A stretch of 64,000 nt of DNA from Aporrectodea caliginosa (GCA_020284085.1 JACEVL010000210.1:457001-521000), one strand, 5' to 3'. Shown: positions 54,234-64,000, counted from the stretch's first letter. Notes: generated by a model from the sequence alone, not told the origin. Numbers and translations: made by a program.

Positions 54234-55067
54234 GTAAGGAATTATACTTAAAATCTTTTTGCTTTAGAATGAACCAGGTAAATGTCACATTTCTTGATGA
54301 TTAGTATGATTGATTTATTATCTACGATACAATGCAATATACAAAATGCTGGTAGTCACTTTAGTTCATTGGTTCATTATCTATTAGTAGTTTTACCTTT
54401 TCAGTTCTTTTTACTGTTGAAAGAACTGTTTTTCTTACTCTTTTCTTTCTACTCAATGCTTGTATGTGTCTGAAAAGTTCAAGTATAAAATCTCGATTAA
54501 GCACAAAATGCATTATATGGCAAGCATTATTATGGACAAATAATTAATAGAAGAAGTTATTGGCCTGCTGAGCTAAGTGTCCTATTCTTTGAAATAAGAT
54601 CTAGGAGTTTTCTGTTTTGTACATATGAGGTCTATTACTCAAGGGATGGTATCCGTGCTAATCTAATGTTTGTTGATTAACATGTGCCGAAACATCTGCC
54701 CAACTAAGCTTGTAAAATTCTTCATCTTTAAACATTATCTTAAGGAAAACAAAAAAATTACATGAAATATGTAACAGCTGTCTTAAGGAAAACACTAAAA
54801 TTGCATTAAATATACAGTGTCAAAAAATTTATTTTCAACAAACAGCATGGTTTTACAAGCTTCTTTATCAAAGAATTTAGCTTGTTTTACTGAACAAACA
54901 TGGTGTTCTTATTATCTTCTTTGAGAACTTAACTTCTTTGACTTTTTATATTTCTGGCGTACTTTTATAAATAGTAATGTCATTGTTTTGCATATCTTTG
55001 CCATAAGAATTGGCCTTACAGAAGACACTCATATCTAAGGTGCATTTACTGTCGTATTTTTCTCCAG
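54234..55067. other. Intron
   Basis: Bounded by GTAAGG and TTTTTCTCCAG. A small internal repeat (CTTAAGGAAAACAnnAAAATT at 54730 and 54782) is the only structure seen. Confidence 0.6.
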
Positions 55068-55336
55068 AATGGCATCAGTATGATGGCATAATGTCTCGTG
55101 AGCCTGAAGGTGGCTGAAGTCTTTCATTACTGATACATATGGCAAAGTAACAGGCAAATACTATGAGCAGCTTAAAAAGGACCAAGGAAGCCGTGACTGC
55201 AATGCTACCCAGTTGGGATGAAATTCATGGATCGGATTCGCTGTGCCAGAAATTTTGGAAAAGTTGGATCAAGTCTGCTTTTGTGCTAAGAACAATTTCT
55301 TGAATGATAAACTGATGCCAGATGAAAATGAAAGAG
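55068..55336 (+). pseudogene. RNF213: RNF213-like exon, copy 1, frame-disrupted
   Basis: Acceptor TCGTATTTTTCTCCAG; probable donor GAG|GTTAGT. It opens correctly in phase (EWHQYDGIMSREPEGG) and then hits TGA. Later pieces are readable in other frames: SFITDTYGKVTGKYYEQL, LPSWDEIHGSD and VPEILEKLDQVCFCAKNNFL. So at least three single-base shifts separate pieces that look like one coherent ~88-residue exon following CBM20. Either the gene is damaged here or the assembly has base errors. A second copy follows 550 bp later. Confidence 0.6.
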
Positions 55337-55617
55337 GTTAGTAGACAGATAGAAAAGTCATATAAGACAGTTACTTTCAATCAAGAATTAGATTTGTTGT
55401 GGAATTATGTAGTAGATGGCTATTTATGTAGCTCCTTCTGTGAGGCACAGTAGTTGATTATATATATTTTTCTGCAAGAACTTGACATGTTTCACTTTTT
55501 ACAATTACAAAGGATAGTACTTTTATAAATAGTAATGTTAAAAAGTGAAGCCATATCTTAAAACCATGGTAGAATTGGCCTCACAGAAGACACTCATATC
55601 TAAGGTGCATTTACTGT

Positions 55618-55952
55618 CGTGGGATTTTTTCTCTAGGATGGCATCAGTATCGATGGCATAATGTCTCGTGAGCCTGAAGGTGGCATGCGAAGTCTTTGGG
55701 TCCCAACGATGATAGCCCAGCCATGGCAAAGTAAAGGGCAAATACTATGCCGCCCAGCTACTAAAAAGGACCAAGGAAGCTGGTGACTGCAATGCTACCC
55801 AGTTGGGATGAAATTCATGGATCAGGATTGGCAGTGTGCCAGAAATTTGCTGGAAAAGTTGGATCAAGTCTGCTTTTGTGCTAAGAACACGCTTCTTGAA
55901 TGATAAACTGACGCCTGATGAAACGAAAAAATGAAAGAGGTCATAGAGTCGA
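55618..55952 (+). pseudogene. RNF213: RNF213-like exon, copy 2 (tandem duplicate), frame-disrupted
   Basis: Acceptor TTTTTTCTCTAG, then the same exon with ~15 small insertions relative to copy 1 (for example CATGC after GGTGG, and CGC within AAGAACA...TTCTTG). The flanking intron is duplicated too: CAGAAGACACTCATATCTAA occurs before both copies (55019, 55585). Pieces such as GKYYAAQLLKRTKEA and EKLDQVCFCAKN are readable only piecemeal. It cannot be translated as it stands. Confidence 0.6.
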
Positions 55953-56069
55953 CAGATAGAAAAGTCTCTTTCAGACTGGTATCCTGCTCTAACCACAAGC
56001 GCTTTAGCATCTGTCGAATTATGTATTGTGTGTGATTTGGCTATTTATGTAGCTCCTATTAGTGACCCA

Positions 56070-56225
56070 CAGTAGTCGATTGGTTAGAGCGCTCGACCTG
56101 TAATGTGAAGAGTATGGATTTGAGCCTGTACTGAGGCGGTTACTGAGTAGGGACCTTGAGCAAGTTTGTAATGCACAATTGCTCAATGCCACCAATGCTC
56201 TGTCATTTTGTCATGTGTGCAGTTT
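56070..56225 (+). repeat. tRNA-derived SINE (family B)
   Basis: GTCGATTGGTTAGAGCGCTC (A-box) and GGATTTGAGCC (worn B-box), then CTGAGGCGGTTACTGAGTAG and AATTGCTCAATGCCACC. Best-preserved head of its family in the window. In an intron. Confidence 0.7.
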
Positions 56226-56573
56226 TGAACTTTGGAAGGAGGATAATATCAAATGCAGTTGTAATGTATTGTAAGTACTGTAAGAACCTCACACAAATGC
56301 TTGACAAGTTAGGTAAGTAAGTCAAAGAAGTATGTGGTTACTTACTACTACTTATTAAGCTTGTTAAATAAAAATGCATGATTTCAACGTAAAACACTTC
56401 TAACTCATTTAGAACTACAAAATTGCTTGGCTTGACGTTGGACTCGTTTTGTCAAATTAGGTCATATATGTACTGAAATAATTACATAATTACTGTTTGT
56501 ATAACTTTTAAGTATGTAGTACAGGAATGAAGTTTATTGTTTGTGTTCTTAATTCTGATATATGTCGTTTTAG

Positions 56574-56842
56574 TTTCTTGAGGAATTCATTCAGCCAGTC
56601 ATAAACCGATTTCATGGTCAAATTGGTAAAGAAGTTAATGAATCCGAGACCGAGGCAGGAGTTCGACTGGCTTTGGCATCCTGTCTTGTCTACATCATAC
56701 AGAAGTATGGGCTGAAGTTTGATCATGAAATCACGAAGTCCATATTTCATGCTCTGCTCCTTCGACCCGACAGAGATACACAAACGTGTCGTGATTACCA
56801 GCAGCTGGTTGACGTTCATTTTCCTACAGTAGTCTGGAGAAA
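56574..56842 (+). CDS. RNF213: RNF213-like gene, helical exon
   Basis: Acceptor TATGTCGTTTTAG; donor AGAAA|GTAAGT. The 89 codons read FLEEFIQPVINRFHGQIGKE ... GVRLALASCLVYIIQKYGLK ... ALLLRPDRDTQTCRDYQQLV, an alpha-helical pattern without a named domain, as in the N-terminal arm of RNF213. It is open throughout and leaves two bases that pair with the next exon (AA|A, lysine). Confidence 0.7.
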
Positions 56843-56876
56843 GTAAGTTTGAGATATAATAGTAATAATAATAATA

Positions 56877-57286
56877 TGTGACCCAAGGGATCAAAATGAG
56901 TCGCATGTCGAAAATTTTAGAATATGAGTATTTTACATATTCTTAAAGGCCACATTTTGTGCTTTAAAATAACACAAAAAGTTTGTTTCTACCTTACTTT
57001 TTGACAAAGCTACGAATGATTATATGTTTTGTGTTGAAAATTTTTAAATTTATTTTAATATATAATCACAAAAAATAAAAGTATTCTCTGTTAAAATCCT
57101 GAAAGTACACATTAAAACAATGAATTTAATCAAATGTAAGATATCAGAAATGTAAAAAAAAATTATTTTTTCACCCATTTCCATTAAAATCTGAACAGAA
57201 GAAAAAGTGGCTTCTGATAATATTTTGCTGTTTGCCTAGCAATGTAAATTGCCGACATCCGACTCATTTTGATCCCTTGGGTCACA
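56877..57286. mobile_element. TIR element (TA target) in the intron, copy 1
   Basis: Ends TGTGACCCAAGGGATCAAAA and its exact reverse complement, each running on into TGAGTCG...ATGTCG/CGACAT; flanking TA on both sides (56875-56876, 57287-57288). 410 bp, AT-rich, no transposase. TA target and size suggest a mariner-type passenger. It begins 34 bp after the splice donor of the previous exon. Confidence 0.85.
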
Positions 57287-57389
57287 TATTTATTCTTTAA
57301 TGAAGCACCTGACAAATGCACTGTGCTGTACATGTGCATGTTATGACGATTAAACAATTCAGAAGAACACAAATATCAGAAGACATAAA

Positions 57390-57535
57390 TCAACAAAGTT
57401 GCAGCCATGCAAGGCGCAAGCTCATTGTACGTTTGCTGCCACCTATTGAATGAAGGCATGAACTAAACCCAGGGGCCTTACGGTATCGAACCGGGGTCCA
57501 TGAGCACTTCAGGCAAGAGTGTTATCCTTTATACT
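57390..57535 (-). repeat. tRNA-derived SINE (family E)
   Basis: Minus strand: ATAAAGGATAACACTCTTGC (head) and CCCCGGTTCGATACCGTAAG (clean B-box), followed by a body ending GGCGCCTTGCATGGCTGC-like sequence. Confidence 0.65.
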
Positions 57536-57548
57536 ATCCCCCTCCCCA

Positions 57549-58110
57549 ATATCAATCAATCAATCAATCCTTTTATTGTTTCCAGAGAATATTTTACAAG
57601 TAGTGATCCAGAATAATCATAATCACCGATCATTAGTTAGAAATTTAAAATAGACAGATCACATGATAATCTTATTAGCTTTTGAGGGAAACAATCGGGT
57701 ATCCAGAAGGGACTGAAGTCCCGCTAAGTTAGGATACCCGTGTACCATGTTAGTAGAGGGATGACAGTTGAGTAAACACAAATAGCATTGTCAGTAAAAA
57801 AAGAATAACTAGTTTAACTAACAACACTTAACTAGGTCACTTAACTAATTGTGGTAAAACAATTAATAACCATATTCAGATAGCGCATTGATTATTGTCA
57901 AGAAGGTAGGCTCTGACCTCTTTTTTAAATAGGGCAAGATTCGGAAGAGTGCGCATGATTAGCTACAGGTTGAGCTAAGTCTTAATTAAATTAAGTCTTT
58001 TTTAAATAGGGCAAGATTCGGAAGAGTGCGCATGATTAGCTACAGGTTGAGCTAAGTCTTAATTACATCTATACCTAGTTTAAACAGAACCTTTAGATTG
58101 TGTTGGAACT
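57549..58110 (-). mobile_element. Retroelement 3' region with a 77 bp tandem duplication
   Basis: Minus strand ends GGAAACAATAAAAGGATTGA + (TTGA)n tail (57549-57575). Near 57900-57940 it reads LPYLKKEVRAYLL, a plausible reverse-transcriptase end. The plus-strand unit CTTTTTTAAATAGGGCAAGA... occurs at 57921 and again at 57998. Confidence 0.5.
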
Positions 58111-58314
58111 GTCAGAATGGCTGGCCAATTGGCTATAATATGGTGAAACCCAAAATGGTGAAATCCAATATATACATTGGTGAGAACTCAAAACACACGA
58201 AGGGAAATCCATAATGCCAGCTCAGTTAGAGTGGCACTGTATAATGCTGAAGCTCAGTAATCCAAGTTTAAAAAAATGTGTATTTATTACTGTTTTTGGG
58301 GTGCTTGCTAGTGT

Positions 58315-58585
58315 AGAGTTTAGTGTGCTGGGCTGTCAATCGAGAGGTTGGGAGTTCAAATCCTGCCAGTGCAGAAATTGAGTTCGAGATTTCAGCTTCA
58401 CCGGCACCCCCTGACCAACTCAGCTATAATGAGTACACTGACCGTACACTGTCGGTGAGAAGATGAGAGGGAGAGGTCTGGCCACCCACCCTCATATGCC
58501 GAGACTAAGAAAATGAAGTCGCTAACATGTCATTACCCATGGCTGCATCAGGGCTAGCTTAAGGGACTGCTATTCTTCTCTGTAT
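58315..58585 (+). repeat. tRNA-derived SINE (family A), best copy
   Basis: TAGTGTGCTGGGCTGTCAATC (A-box region), B-box GGGAGTTCAAATCCTG, body GAGTACACTGACCGTACACT and AAAATGAAGTCGCTAACATG, end GGGACTGCTATTCTTCTC. In the intron before the next exon. Confidence 0.85.
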
Positions 58586-58747
58586 ATACTGTATCTAGTT
58601 CATGGGATATTTAAGCTATTCTGGTTTCTCATGTATGTATGTATGTATGTCTAGCATTACTGTTTTCATTTATTCACTTTTTAGGAATTATAGATGCATA
58701 TTTTGGTATCTTATGTAAAATTATTTGAAACATTTGATTTCTAATAG

Positions 58748-58972
58748 AAACATTGCGCAAGCTCTGTATTACTTCATGAGTCGTATGTCGACTAAAGATT
58801 TTATTGAACCAATGTGGATTTTGGCCGTGCCACTTCTACACTTCCTTGATGACTACATCAAACCAAGAGTTAGTCCGAAGACTGACCTAACTCATCGGAG
58901 TGAAAAGTGGTGGGGCATTGACAAATTCAAAGTCCTTGTGGATAGCTTCAAAACGCTGAATGCAAAAGCCAT
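58748..58972 (+). CDS. RNF213: RNF213-like gene, helical exon
   Basis: Acceptor TTGATTTCTAATAG; donor CAT|GTAAGT-type (AT|GTAAGTGA). 225 bp, phases agree with both neighbours. Codes NIAQALYYFMSRMSTKDFIE, PMWILAVPLLHFLDDYIKP and EKWWGIDKFKVLVDSFKTLN. The motif order (MWILAVPLLHFL, then WWGID) is the strongest resemblance to RNF213 N-terminal arms outside CBM20. Confidence 0.75.
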
Positions 58973-59184
58973 GTAAGTGATGCAGCCAGATGACATATCT
59001 TTGTTTACTCTTGTTTAAGATCGTCAAAATGATAAATTGTATGCAAAAAATGTGAGTAAATAGTTTGTCTAGCTGCAAAAGCTTTCAAAGGATGATTTGA
59101 ATGTTGCTATAAGAAGTGTTTTATGTTGATATAAGGGATTTAGTTGTACGTGGTGAGTGAATGGCAGTGCATTGTGTATGCATA

Positions 59185-59330
59185 GTACTTGAGATTTTAG
59201 TCGGGTCCCACCTTCATCCCTTCGTTGCTTGAAAACTTTCTTATTTCCCCGGGCTGTCACGCTGAGAGCGCCTCTGAATAGCTAGTACTGTAAGAGGCGC
59301 TTTACAAATTCTCAGATACGATACGATAAG
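59185..59330 (+). mobile_element. LINE 3' end with GATAC-type tail
   Basis: A decayed C-terminus (frame near 59215 reading PSLLENFLISPG) runs into GAGAGCGCCTCTGAATAGC, GAGGCGCTTTACAAATTC and a CGATACGATA tail. Same family as 37590-37715. Confidence 0.65.
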
Positions 59331-59425
59331 TGGATTCCTTGAAGGTACTAAGTTCCATAGTGCTGTTTTAGAAGCTTGCAGCAGTCTTGCTAGCATTTGG
59401 ATTATAGGTGTTATTCCATATTTGC

Positions 59426-59548
59426 AATGGCTATGTTGTATGTATGTATGTTGTATGTATGTTGTATGTATGTATGTTGTTGTATGTATGTTGTATGTAT
59501 GTATGTTGTATGTTTGTATGTTGTATGTATGTATGTTGTATGTATGTA
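59426..59548 (+). repeat. (TATG)n microsatellite with TTG interruptions
   Basis: TGTATGTATGTTG units; the poly-(VCMY) reading is an artefact. Confidence 0.95.
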
Positions 59549-59775
59549 GCGAGAACTGCTATGGCTAAAACGCGAGACTTTGCCTTCATTGGCCCTGCAC
59601 TATGGAACCAGCTTCCTCCTTTGACACGTTCCTGTTTATTAACTGGTGGGCCAAGTGCCTCTTTTCGTTGTCTGAAGACCTCTTTCTTTTCTCTGGGTCT
59701 TTCGCACTGGGAGCGCCTCTGATTGGTGTGCACTGCGAGAGGCGCTATATAAAAATTACTAAATACAATACAATA
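59549..59775 (+). mobile_element. LINE C-terminus with AATAC tail
   Basis: Open to 59722: ARTAMAKTRDFAFIGPALWN + QLPPLTR, then CLKTSFFSLGLSHWERL. The end CTGGGAGCGCCTCTGATTGG ... GAGGCGCTATATAAAAATTA is followed by an AATACAATACAATA tail. The tail matches that of the intact copy at 2963-5893. Confidence 0.8.
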
Positions 59776-60165
59776 GTTTCTGGGTTTTTATAAAGTGCAT
59801 TTGTAAGTTCCTCTGAAAAGTGCTGTGCACATGGCTGTCTAAGAGATTTAAATAGGTGCTTCGTAACAAATGACGAGAATGTTATTTGAGTCGATTTGAC
59901 AAAAGTAGTGCAGATGCTTACAGGAAGACTGTTCCGAGTGGAGGGATCTACACAGTACGTGCCCGGTGTTCTTGTGCAGATGCATGGAAGCAAGGAATTT
60001 TTAGGTCTCCCGAGAGGCCATATGCAGCAATTAATTGATGGCGTGATTGGACACCAACCAGCACAGACAATTCTTGTATATGTCGGGGCGGAGCCGACCG
60101 ACAATGCCCGACCCAGGAGCAGGGTCCTGAATTTGATTCTTTCCTCAATAGGTAGCCGCTGGTGT
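59760..60165 (-). pseudogene. LINE C-terminus, tail-to-tail with the preceding copy
   Basis: Minus strand: LHQRLPIEERIKFRTLLLGR (~60165), PSTRNSLPVSICTTF (worn GPxxWNSLPxxI, ~59930) and FSSFVTKHLFKSL, then CACTTTATAAAAACC and a (ATTGT)n tail. This tail is the same microsatellite that ends the plus-strand copy, so the two share or fused their tails. Confidence 0.65.
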
Positions 60166-60177
60166 AACATATTTATA

Positions 60178-60410
60178 TGTATGTATGTATGTATGAGCAC
60201 TGTTACAGCACCCCTTCAAGATTTCTACTCGGAGGCGCTCCCGACTACAGGGCAGACACTGTATTGGACTTTCACGCCGAAGCGCATGAGCAATTGCGAG
60301 TGAAGGACTTGCCCAGGGTCGTTACGCGGCGGCTTGAGGTTGATTCGAACCCGCAACCCTCCGGCTGCAAGGCCCCGAACATACCCCTACACCATCGCGC
60401 CCCACATCTC
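60178..60410 (-). repeat. tRNA-derived SINE with LINE-type 3' end (family D)
   Basis: Minus strand head GGGGCGCGATGGTGTAGGGG and B-box TGCGGGTTCGAATCAAC. Body to 60260; 3' end GTCGGGAGCGCCTCCGAGTA + GAAATCTTGAAGGGGTGCTG, then an ATAC tail (60178-60194). The last ~45 bp match the LINE end at 29145-29190. Confidence 0.8.
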
Positions 60411-60473
60411 TATCTAATGTTAATCAAATATACAAAGGAACTGCTAATGTAAGATGTTTGTTTTCAACTGAAG

Positions 60474-60657
60474 GCCACTCTTCGGTTATGTGGAACTGCT
60501 GAGTCCTCTCTTCGATCAAGACAGGCTGTTACCTCGGACTTTGATGTCTGTTATGAGTCTTGAGCACGTTCAGTATCTATATGAAACAAAGCTCATTCCT
60601 ATGGAAGTCTGCTTAGCAAATGTTTTCTACTTTGCGAATACTCTAAAGGATGTGAAG
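60474..60657 (+). CDS. RNF213: RNF213-like gene, helical exon
   Basis: Acceptor TTTTCAACTGAAG; donor GAAG|GTGAGA. Enters after one base (AT|G, methionine), leaves in phase 0. Codes PLFGYVELLSPLFDQDRLLP + RTLMSVMSLEHVQYLYETK, then IPMEVCLANVFYFANTLKDV. Starts only ~65 bp after the end of a SINE. Confidence 0.75.
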
Positions 60658-62494
60658 GTGAGACCTGTTATTCATTAGGTCATTTCTAAAAGTGACAATC
60701 AATTCTATTTAGAAGCAATATTGCCACAAATAGCTACTGGACTTGTGAGATATTGAAATTTCAAAAGTCAAAAATTTTGGACCACCCTAATGGCACCTGT
60801 TAAGAGAATTTGAATAACTTGCTACCTAACTTACTGAGCCACTGTGGTATATGGCATGTCTACCTAGCTGAATGGATGCAAGCCAATAACAGTTGTGTTG
60901 CTCTTGTGTGTATGGCCTAGAAGTATAAATTTGGTCTTGGATGGAGAAGTTACAGCTCTAGAGAACTTAGGCATAGAAGTGGAAATGGGATTAATAATCT
61001 CATAGAATACAGTTCAGACCTGTTTATGTACGGTCATTGGGAAGTAAAACCACAGAGACTGTGTTTTAACAGAACTTGGGTTAAGAGGGTTTTACTGAAA
61101 TACAGTAGTGTATATGATGTGAGTCTTAATATGCTGCATGTACCTTCTTGTTTGGCACATGCACTATAGTGAGCTAAGAGATAATTCTGGACAATTATTT
61201 TGAAAGACCACATGGCTGTCAGTGAATAATTTGCTTAAAATTGGTACTGAGCCAAGTGGTACCTATGGCATATCTACATTGCGACAGTGATCATGATTAA
61301 AACCATGTTAACATCTGGAAGATATTATCTTTAAGTGTGACGTATTTCTAATGGACAATCCAATAAAGGGACTGCTTACTTCATCTCCACAGCTTCTGTC
61401 ACCTTGGCTGAGACAGCAGTTAAGCTCTTGCCCATGTTATCTAGGCTGGCTGTGACAAGCAAGGCTACAAAGTTACAGGATTATCTGAGTAACAGCTGCT
61501 ATGAGTTGTGGTCCATGTATGTCTTTTTGGGAGTGGCAACATGTAACAGCGTACTGGTGTCTAAGAATTATATGTGACCAAGGGATCGAAATGAGTCGCA
61601 TGTCAGAGATTTTAGAATATGAGTATTTTACATATTCTTCAAGACCACATTTTTTACTATGACATCAAACGTTTGGTTCTACCTTATTTTTTGACAAAGT
61701 TACGAATGATTGTCTTTTTTTGGAAAATGTTTTTCATTTATTTTAATATATAATCACAAAAAATAAAAGTATTCTCTGTTCAAAATTCTGAAAATACACA
61801 TTAAAACAATGAATTATCAAATAAAAATTTGTTTTCACCAATTTTATTGAATCTGAAAATAAGAAAAAGTGACAGCATATCATATTTTGCTGTTTTCCTA
61901 GGAAGTAAATTGCCGACATCCTAGGAATGTAAATTGCCGACATCCGACTCATTTTGATCCCTTACAGATATTGTCTTTGTTGTATTGTATTGTATTAAAT
62001 TTGAACACTTGTTATAGCGCCCCTACCAGATTTCCCATTGCTCTTTGTTCCCACCCAAAGGCAACACATCGGAGATCCGGCGTCCAAGCTGGTGTAGCAT
62101 GTTTATGTAGTTAACAAAATTCTACCAACAAGTCCAGTATTGTGTCTTAAGGCATGTCACATTTTAATAGGTAGCATCAGGAGAAGCATAATGCAGCTGA
62201 GCATAAAACAGATAGGTTGTCAATAGGTCATATATAAATGCGACTGCAATATATTGATCTCATAATAATAAGTTAACTTAGAGTAGAGATTGGAAAACAG
62301 TTTGTTTGATATTCTGCCAGCTTTTATCCAACTTCTGTAACCTAACTTTTAAAAGACTTAATGACTCTTGTCTACATATATTTATGGATATACGCTTTCT
62401 TGTCTACGTATATTTATGGATGTACACTTTGTTTGCTGATACGCTGCCTCTAGTTGGGCAATTTAATAATTTAATGTGTTCTCATAATTTTTAG
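60658..62494. other. Intron with a TIR element and LINE-type tail
   Basis: Holds the TIR element at 61573-61965 and a reverse LINE end at 61985-62055 (TTGTATTGTATTGTATT, then ATAGCGCCCCT). A splice-like open block at 61394-61515 was considered and not accepted. The rest is unassigned. Confidence 0.5.
61573..61965. mobile_element. TIR element (TA target), copy 2
   Basis: Same family as 56877-57286: TGTGACCAAGGGATCGAAAT, GAATATGAGTATTTTACATA, ATCACAAAAAATAAAAGTAT and CCGACTCATTTTGATCCCTT. The inner right end carries a doubled AAATTGCCGACATCC, and the outermost GGGTCACA is lost, so this copy is older or damaged. Confidence 0.8.
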
Positions 62495-62562
62495 AAGATT
62501 TTGCCGGCTTTGACAACATTGGAACGTTTAACCAACACTTGGTTGTCTGAATTTAATCCAAG
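62495..62562 (+). CDS. RNF213: RNF213-like gene, short exon (probable)
   Basis: Acceptor CTCATAATTTTTAG; donor CAAG|GTCTTG (weak). 68 bp coding KILPALTTLERLTNTWLSEF + NP. Enters in phase 0 as the previous exon requires and leaves two bases as the next exon requires (AG|T, serine). The phase agreement on both sides is the main support. Confidence 0.5.
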
Positions 62563-63890
62563 GTCTTGTGAAATTATTGTTTATTTACTAACATTTTTCA
62601 ATAATTTCTCATAGCTCAAGTGCTGTGAAGTTGCTTTGGAGAGCTGAATTTAATCTGATATTATATAAGTCTAATGAAGAGAATGTTTCTGAGCGGTATA
62701 CATACAGATTGCAATAAAAATAAATATAACTGGATGGGCTCTGGTGGTATTCTGTGATGCTTAGGCTAGGAAAGTGGAGTCAATTATGCTGTCCTATGAT
62801 TATTATTATTATTAAAAGCATTTTTGGCACATGCAAGGTCACACAGAACTGCAATTCTGAATGCTTGTTATATATATGCCTCTAGTGTGTAAACGCCAGC
62901 CTTACGTGTTCAAGAAGATACTAGTCCTAAAATGAAGGATATACTTACTTACTTACTGACTTATTTACTAAGCTGGAAGCCAATGCAGTGAAATGAATGA
63001 GAGAAATTTTGGCTTGTTGGCCATAAATCAAGCAGCTCAATTGTAATTGTAATTGTAATTGAACATTTGAGGAGACTGTGGTGGAGGCGTGAGGAGACTG
63101 TGCAGTGTACAGAGTTAGAACTGTAAGGGGCTGAGCCTATAAAGATTGTGTTGCAGTTGTCAAAGGGATTAGAACGAAAGAGTGAATGGAGTAACTGCCA
63201 TGTAAAGATGATGAATCAAGCCATTTGACCTTGATCTGGCATTGTTGGTAGAATCGGAATCTCCAGAGGGAGATCATGTGGACAAATCTTTGTCCAAATA
63301 CCGTGACAATTTTGGAATTGACATATCAAGATTTTAGGGAAATCAGCAGTAGAGCTATTTGTTGTGATGCAAGTAATATTCCTGTAATTCTGATTAAAGA
63401 CATGTAGAAGTTGAGAGAGTACAGAGACAAAATGGTGCAAGAAGTTCTTAGTTCAATCAGTCTAAATTTATATAGCACCCCTTCAAGATCTGTACTCACT
63501 TATGATTTATGATTCTAGTTCGGCTTAGTGCTAAGTGATAATGGGAGCATATTGCTAAAGTGGCTTTTATGAGTTGAGATATAGATTTCAGATTAATTGT
63601 TTTTGCAATGTTATTGAAATGAAAAATCAATGTAGATCAGTCAGTAATTATTAGTAACCCTGTACCAGCCTGTAGATGAGCCTCTTGGTTGGTGTTGAGT
63701 ATTTAAAAAAGTAATTGATGCACTTCAAACATATTCTTAGCTTAGTCCTTTTTGTGGATTAAAGAAGTTGTCAAATGGAGGCACAAAATATGCCTATGCT
63801 GCACATTTTGTATAATATTACAGTATTGGGTAAATATTTTTTATAAACATTTTCACGTTTATTTCACACTTGATCATTGTTATTTACAGT
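62563..63890. other. Intron with reverse LINE-type ends
   Basis: A reverse AATTAC tail at 63040-63062, and a reverse end ATTTATATAGCACCCCTTCAA at 63467-63487. No other structure recognised. Confidence 0.5.
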
Positions 63891-64000
63891 GATTCTAAGG
63901 AGCTGGAGGAAAAACTAGATGAGTTGTGCATGCAAAGAAAATTGTCATACGAAGTTCTGGAGAAAGTGTGCTTGGAAATATGGCTGCGGTTTGGCCCTCT
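63891..64000 (+). CDS. RNF213: RNF213-like gene, exon cut by the window edge
   Basis: Acceptor TTGTTATTTACAG, then one base completing the previous codon and DSKELEEKLDELCMQRKLSY + EVLEKVCLEIWLRFGP, open to the end of the window. Helical and acidic/basic alternating; it belongs to the same N-terminal arm. The exact first base depends on the acceptor just before TGATTCT. Confidence 0.65.

Noticed and set aside
59431..59733. Minus-strand frame reading YIQHTYIQHT repeats
   Set aside because: Translation of the TATG microsatellite joined to the reverse of a LINE end.
61394..61515. Open block after CTTCATCTCCACAG with donor-like CAT|GTATGT (VTLAETAVKLLPMLSRLAV)
   Set aside because: Its reading frame needs an entry phase of 1, but the preceding RNF213-like exon leaves in phase 0. 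The short exon at 62495-62562 fits both neighbours instead.

Overview
The window is eukaryotic: protein-coding genes are cut into short exons with GT/AG splice sites, and most of the rest is transposon debris. The conserved exons (LIM-only/Beadex type, L1-type immunoglobulin CAM, RNF213-like) and the repeat types (CR1/L2-like LINEs with microsatellite tails, tRNA-derived SINEs, hAT, piggyBac and chromodomain Ty3 elements) point to a bilaterian animal, most likely a marine invertebrate. I cannot name the species from sequence alone. No rRNA, true tRNA gene, CRISPR array or bacterial-type operon was seen.

Layout. 0-10 kb: LINE fragments, a 975 bp TIR element with an 8 bp target duplication, and one LINE with an uninterrupted 976-residue endonuclease/reverse transcriptase frame (2963-5893). 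10-18 kb: a chromodomain Ty3/gypsy pol frame of 1,585 codons, 5'-truncated and joined to a TIR element, then a possible 3' LTR and a LINE remnant. 18-36 kb: repeats, including a 27 bp coding-frame minisatellite, a 190 bp palindrome, two long AAT arrays bracketing the restriction-endonuclease-like C-terminus of a second LINE class, several tRNA-derived SINE families, and a deleted piggyBac element keeping its zinc-binding C-terminus. 36.57-36.76 kb: the last coding exon of a LIM-only (LMO/Beadex) gene, + strand. 45.26-46.54 kb: two exons of an L1/neuroglian-type adhesion molecule, - strand. 50.87 kb to the end: the N-terminal part of a large RNF213 (mysterin)-like gene, + strand, with a low-complexity first exon, a CBM20 domain and helical exons. 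The AAA+ core and RING would lie beyond the window.

Relationships. The three host genes are unrelated in function and none is complete here. Transposons fill their introns; one TIR element starts 34 bp after an RNF213-like splice donor, and a sister copy lies in a later intron of the same gene. Several repeats are nested, which gives relative ages: a hAT-type element sits inside a SINE with a perfect 8 bp duplication, and a fold-back-like element sits inside a ~105 bp dispersed repeat whose other copies show the uninterrupted site. Short dispersed repeats of different sequence share the terminal motif GTCGTTAAAC or close variants. Many LINE 3' ends share a GGCGCTATATAAA-like end followed by a family-specific microsatellite, and one SINE carries the same end, which suggests LINE-SINE tail sharing.
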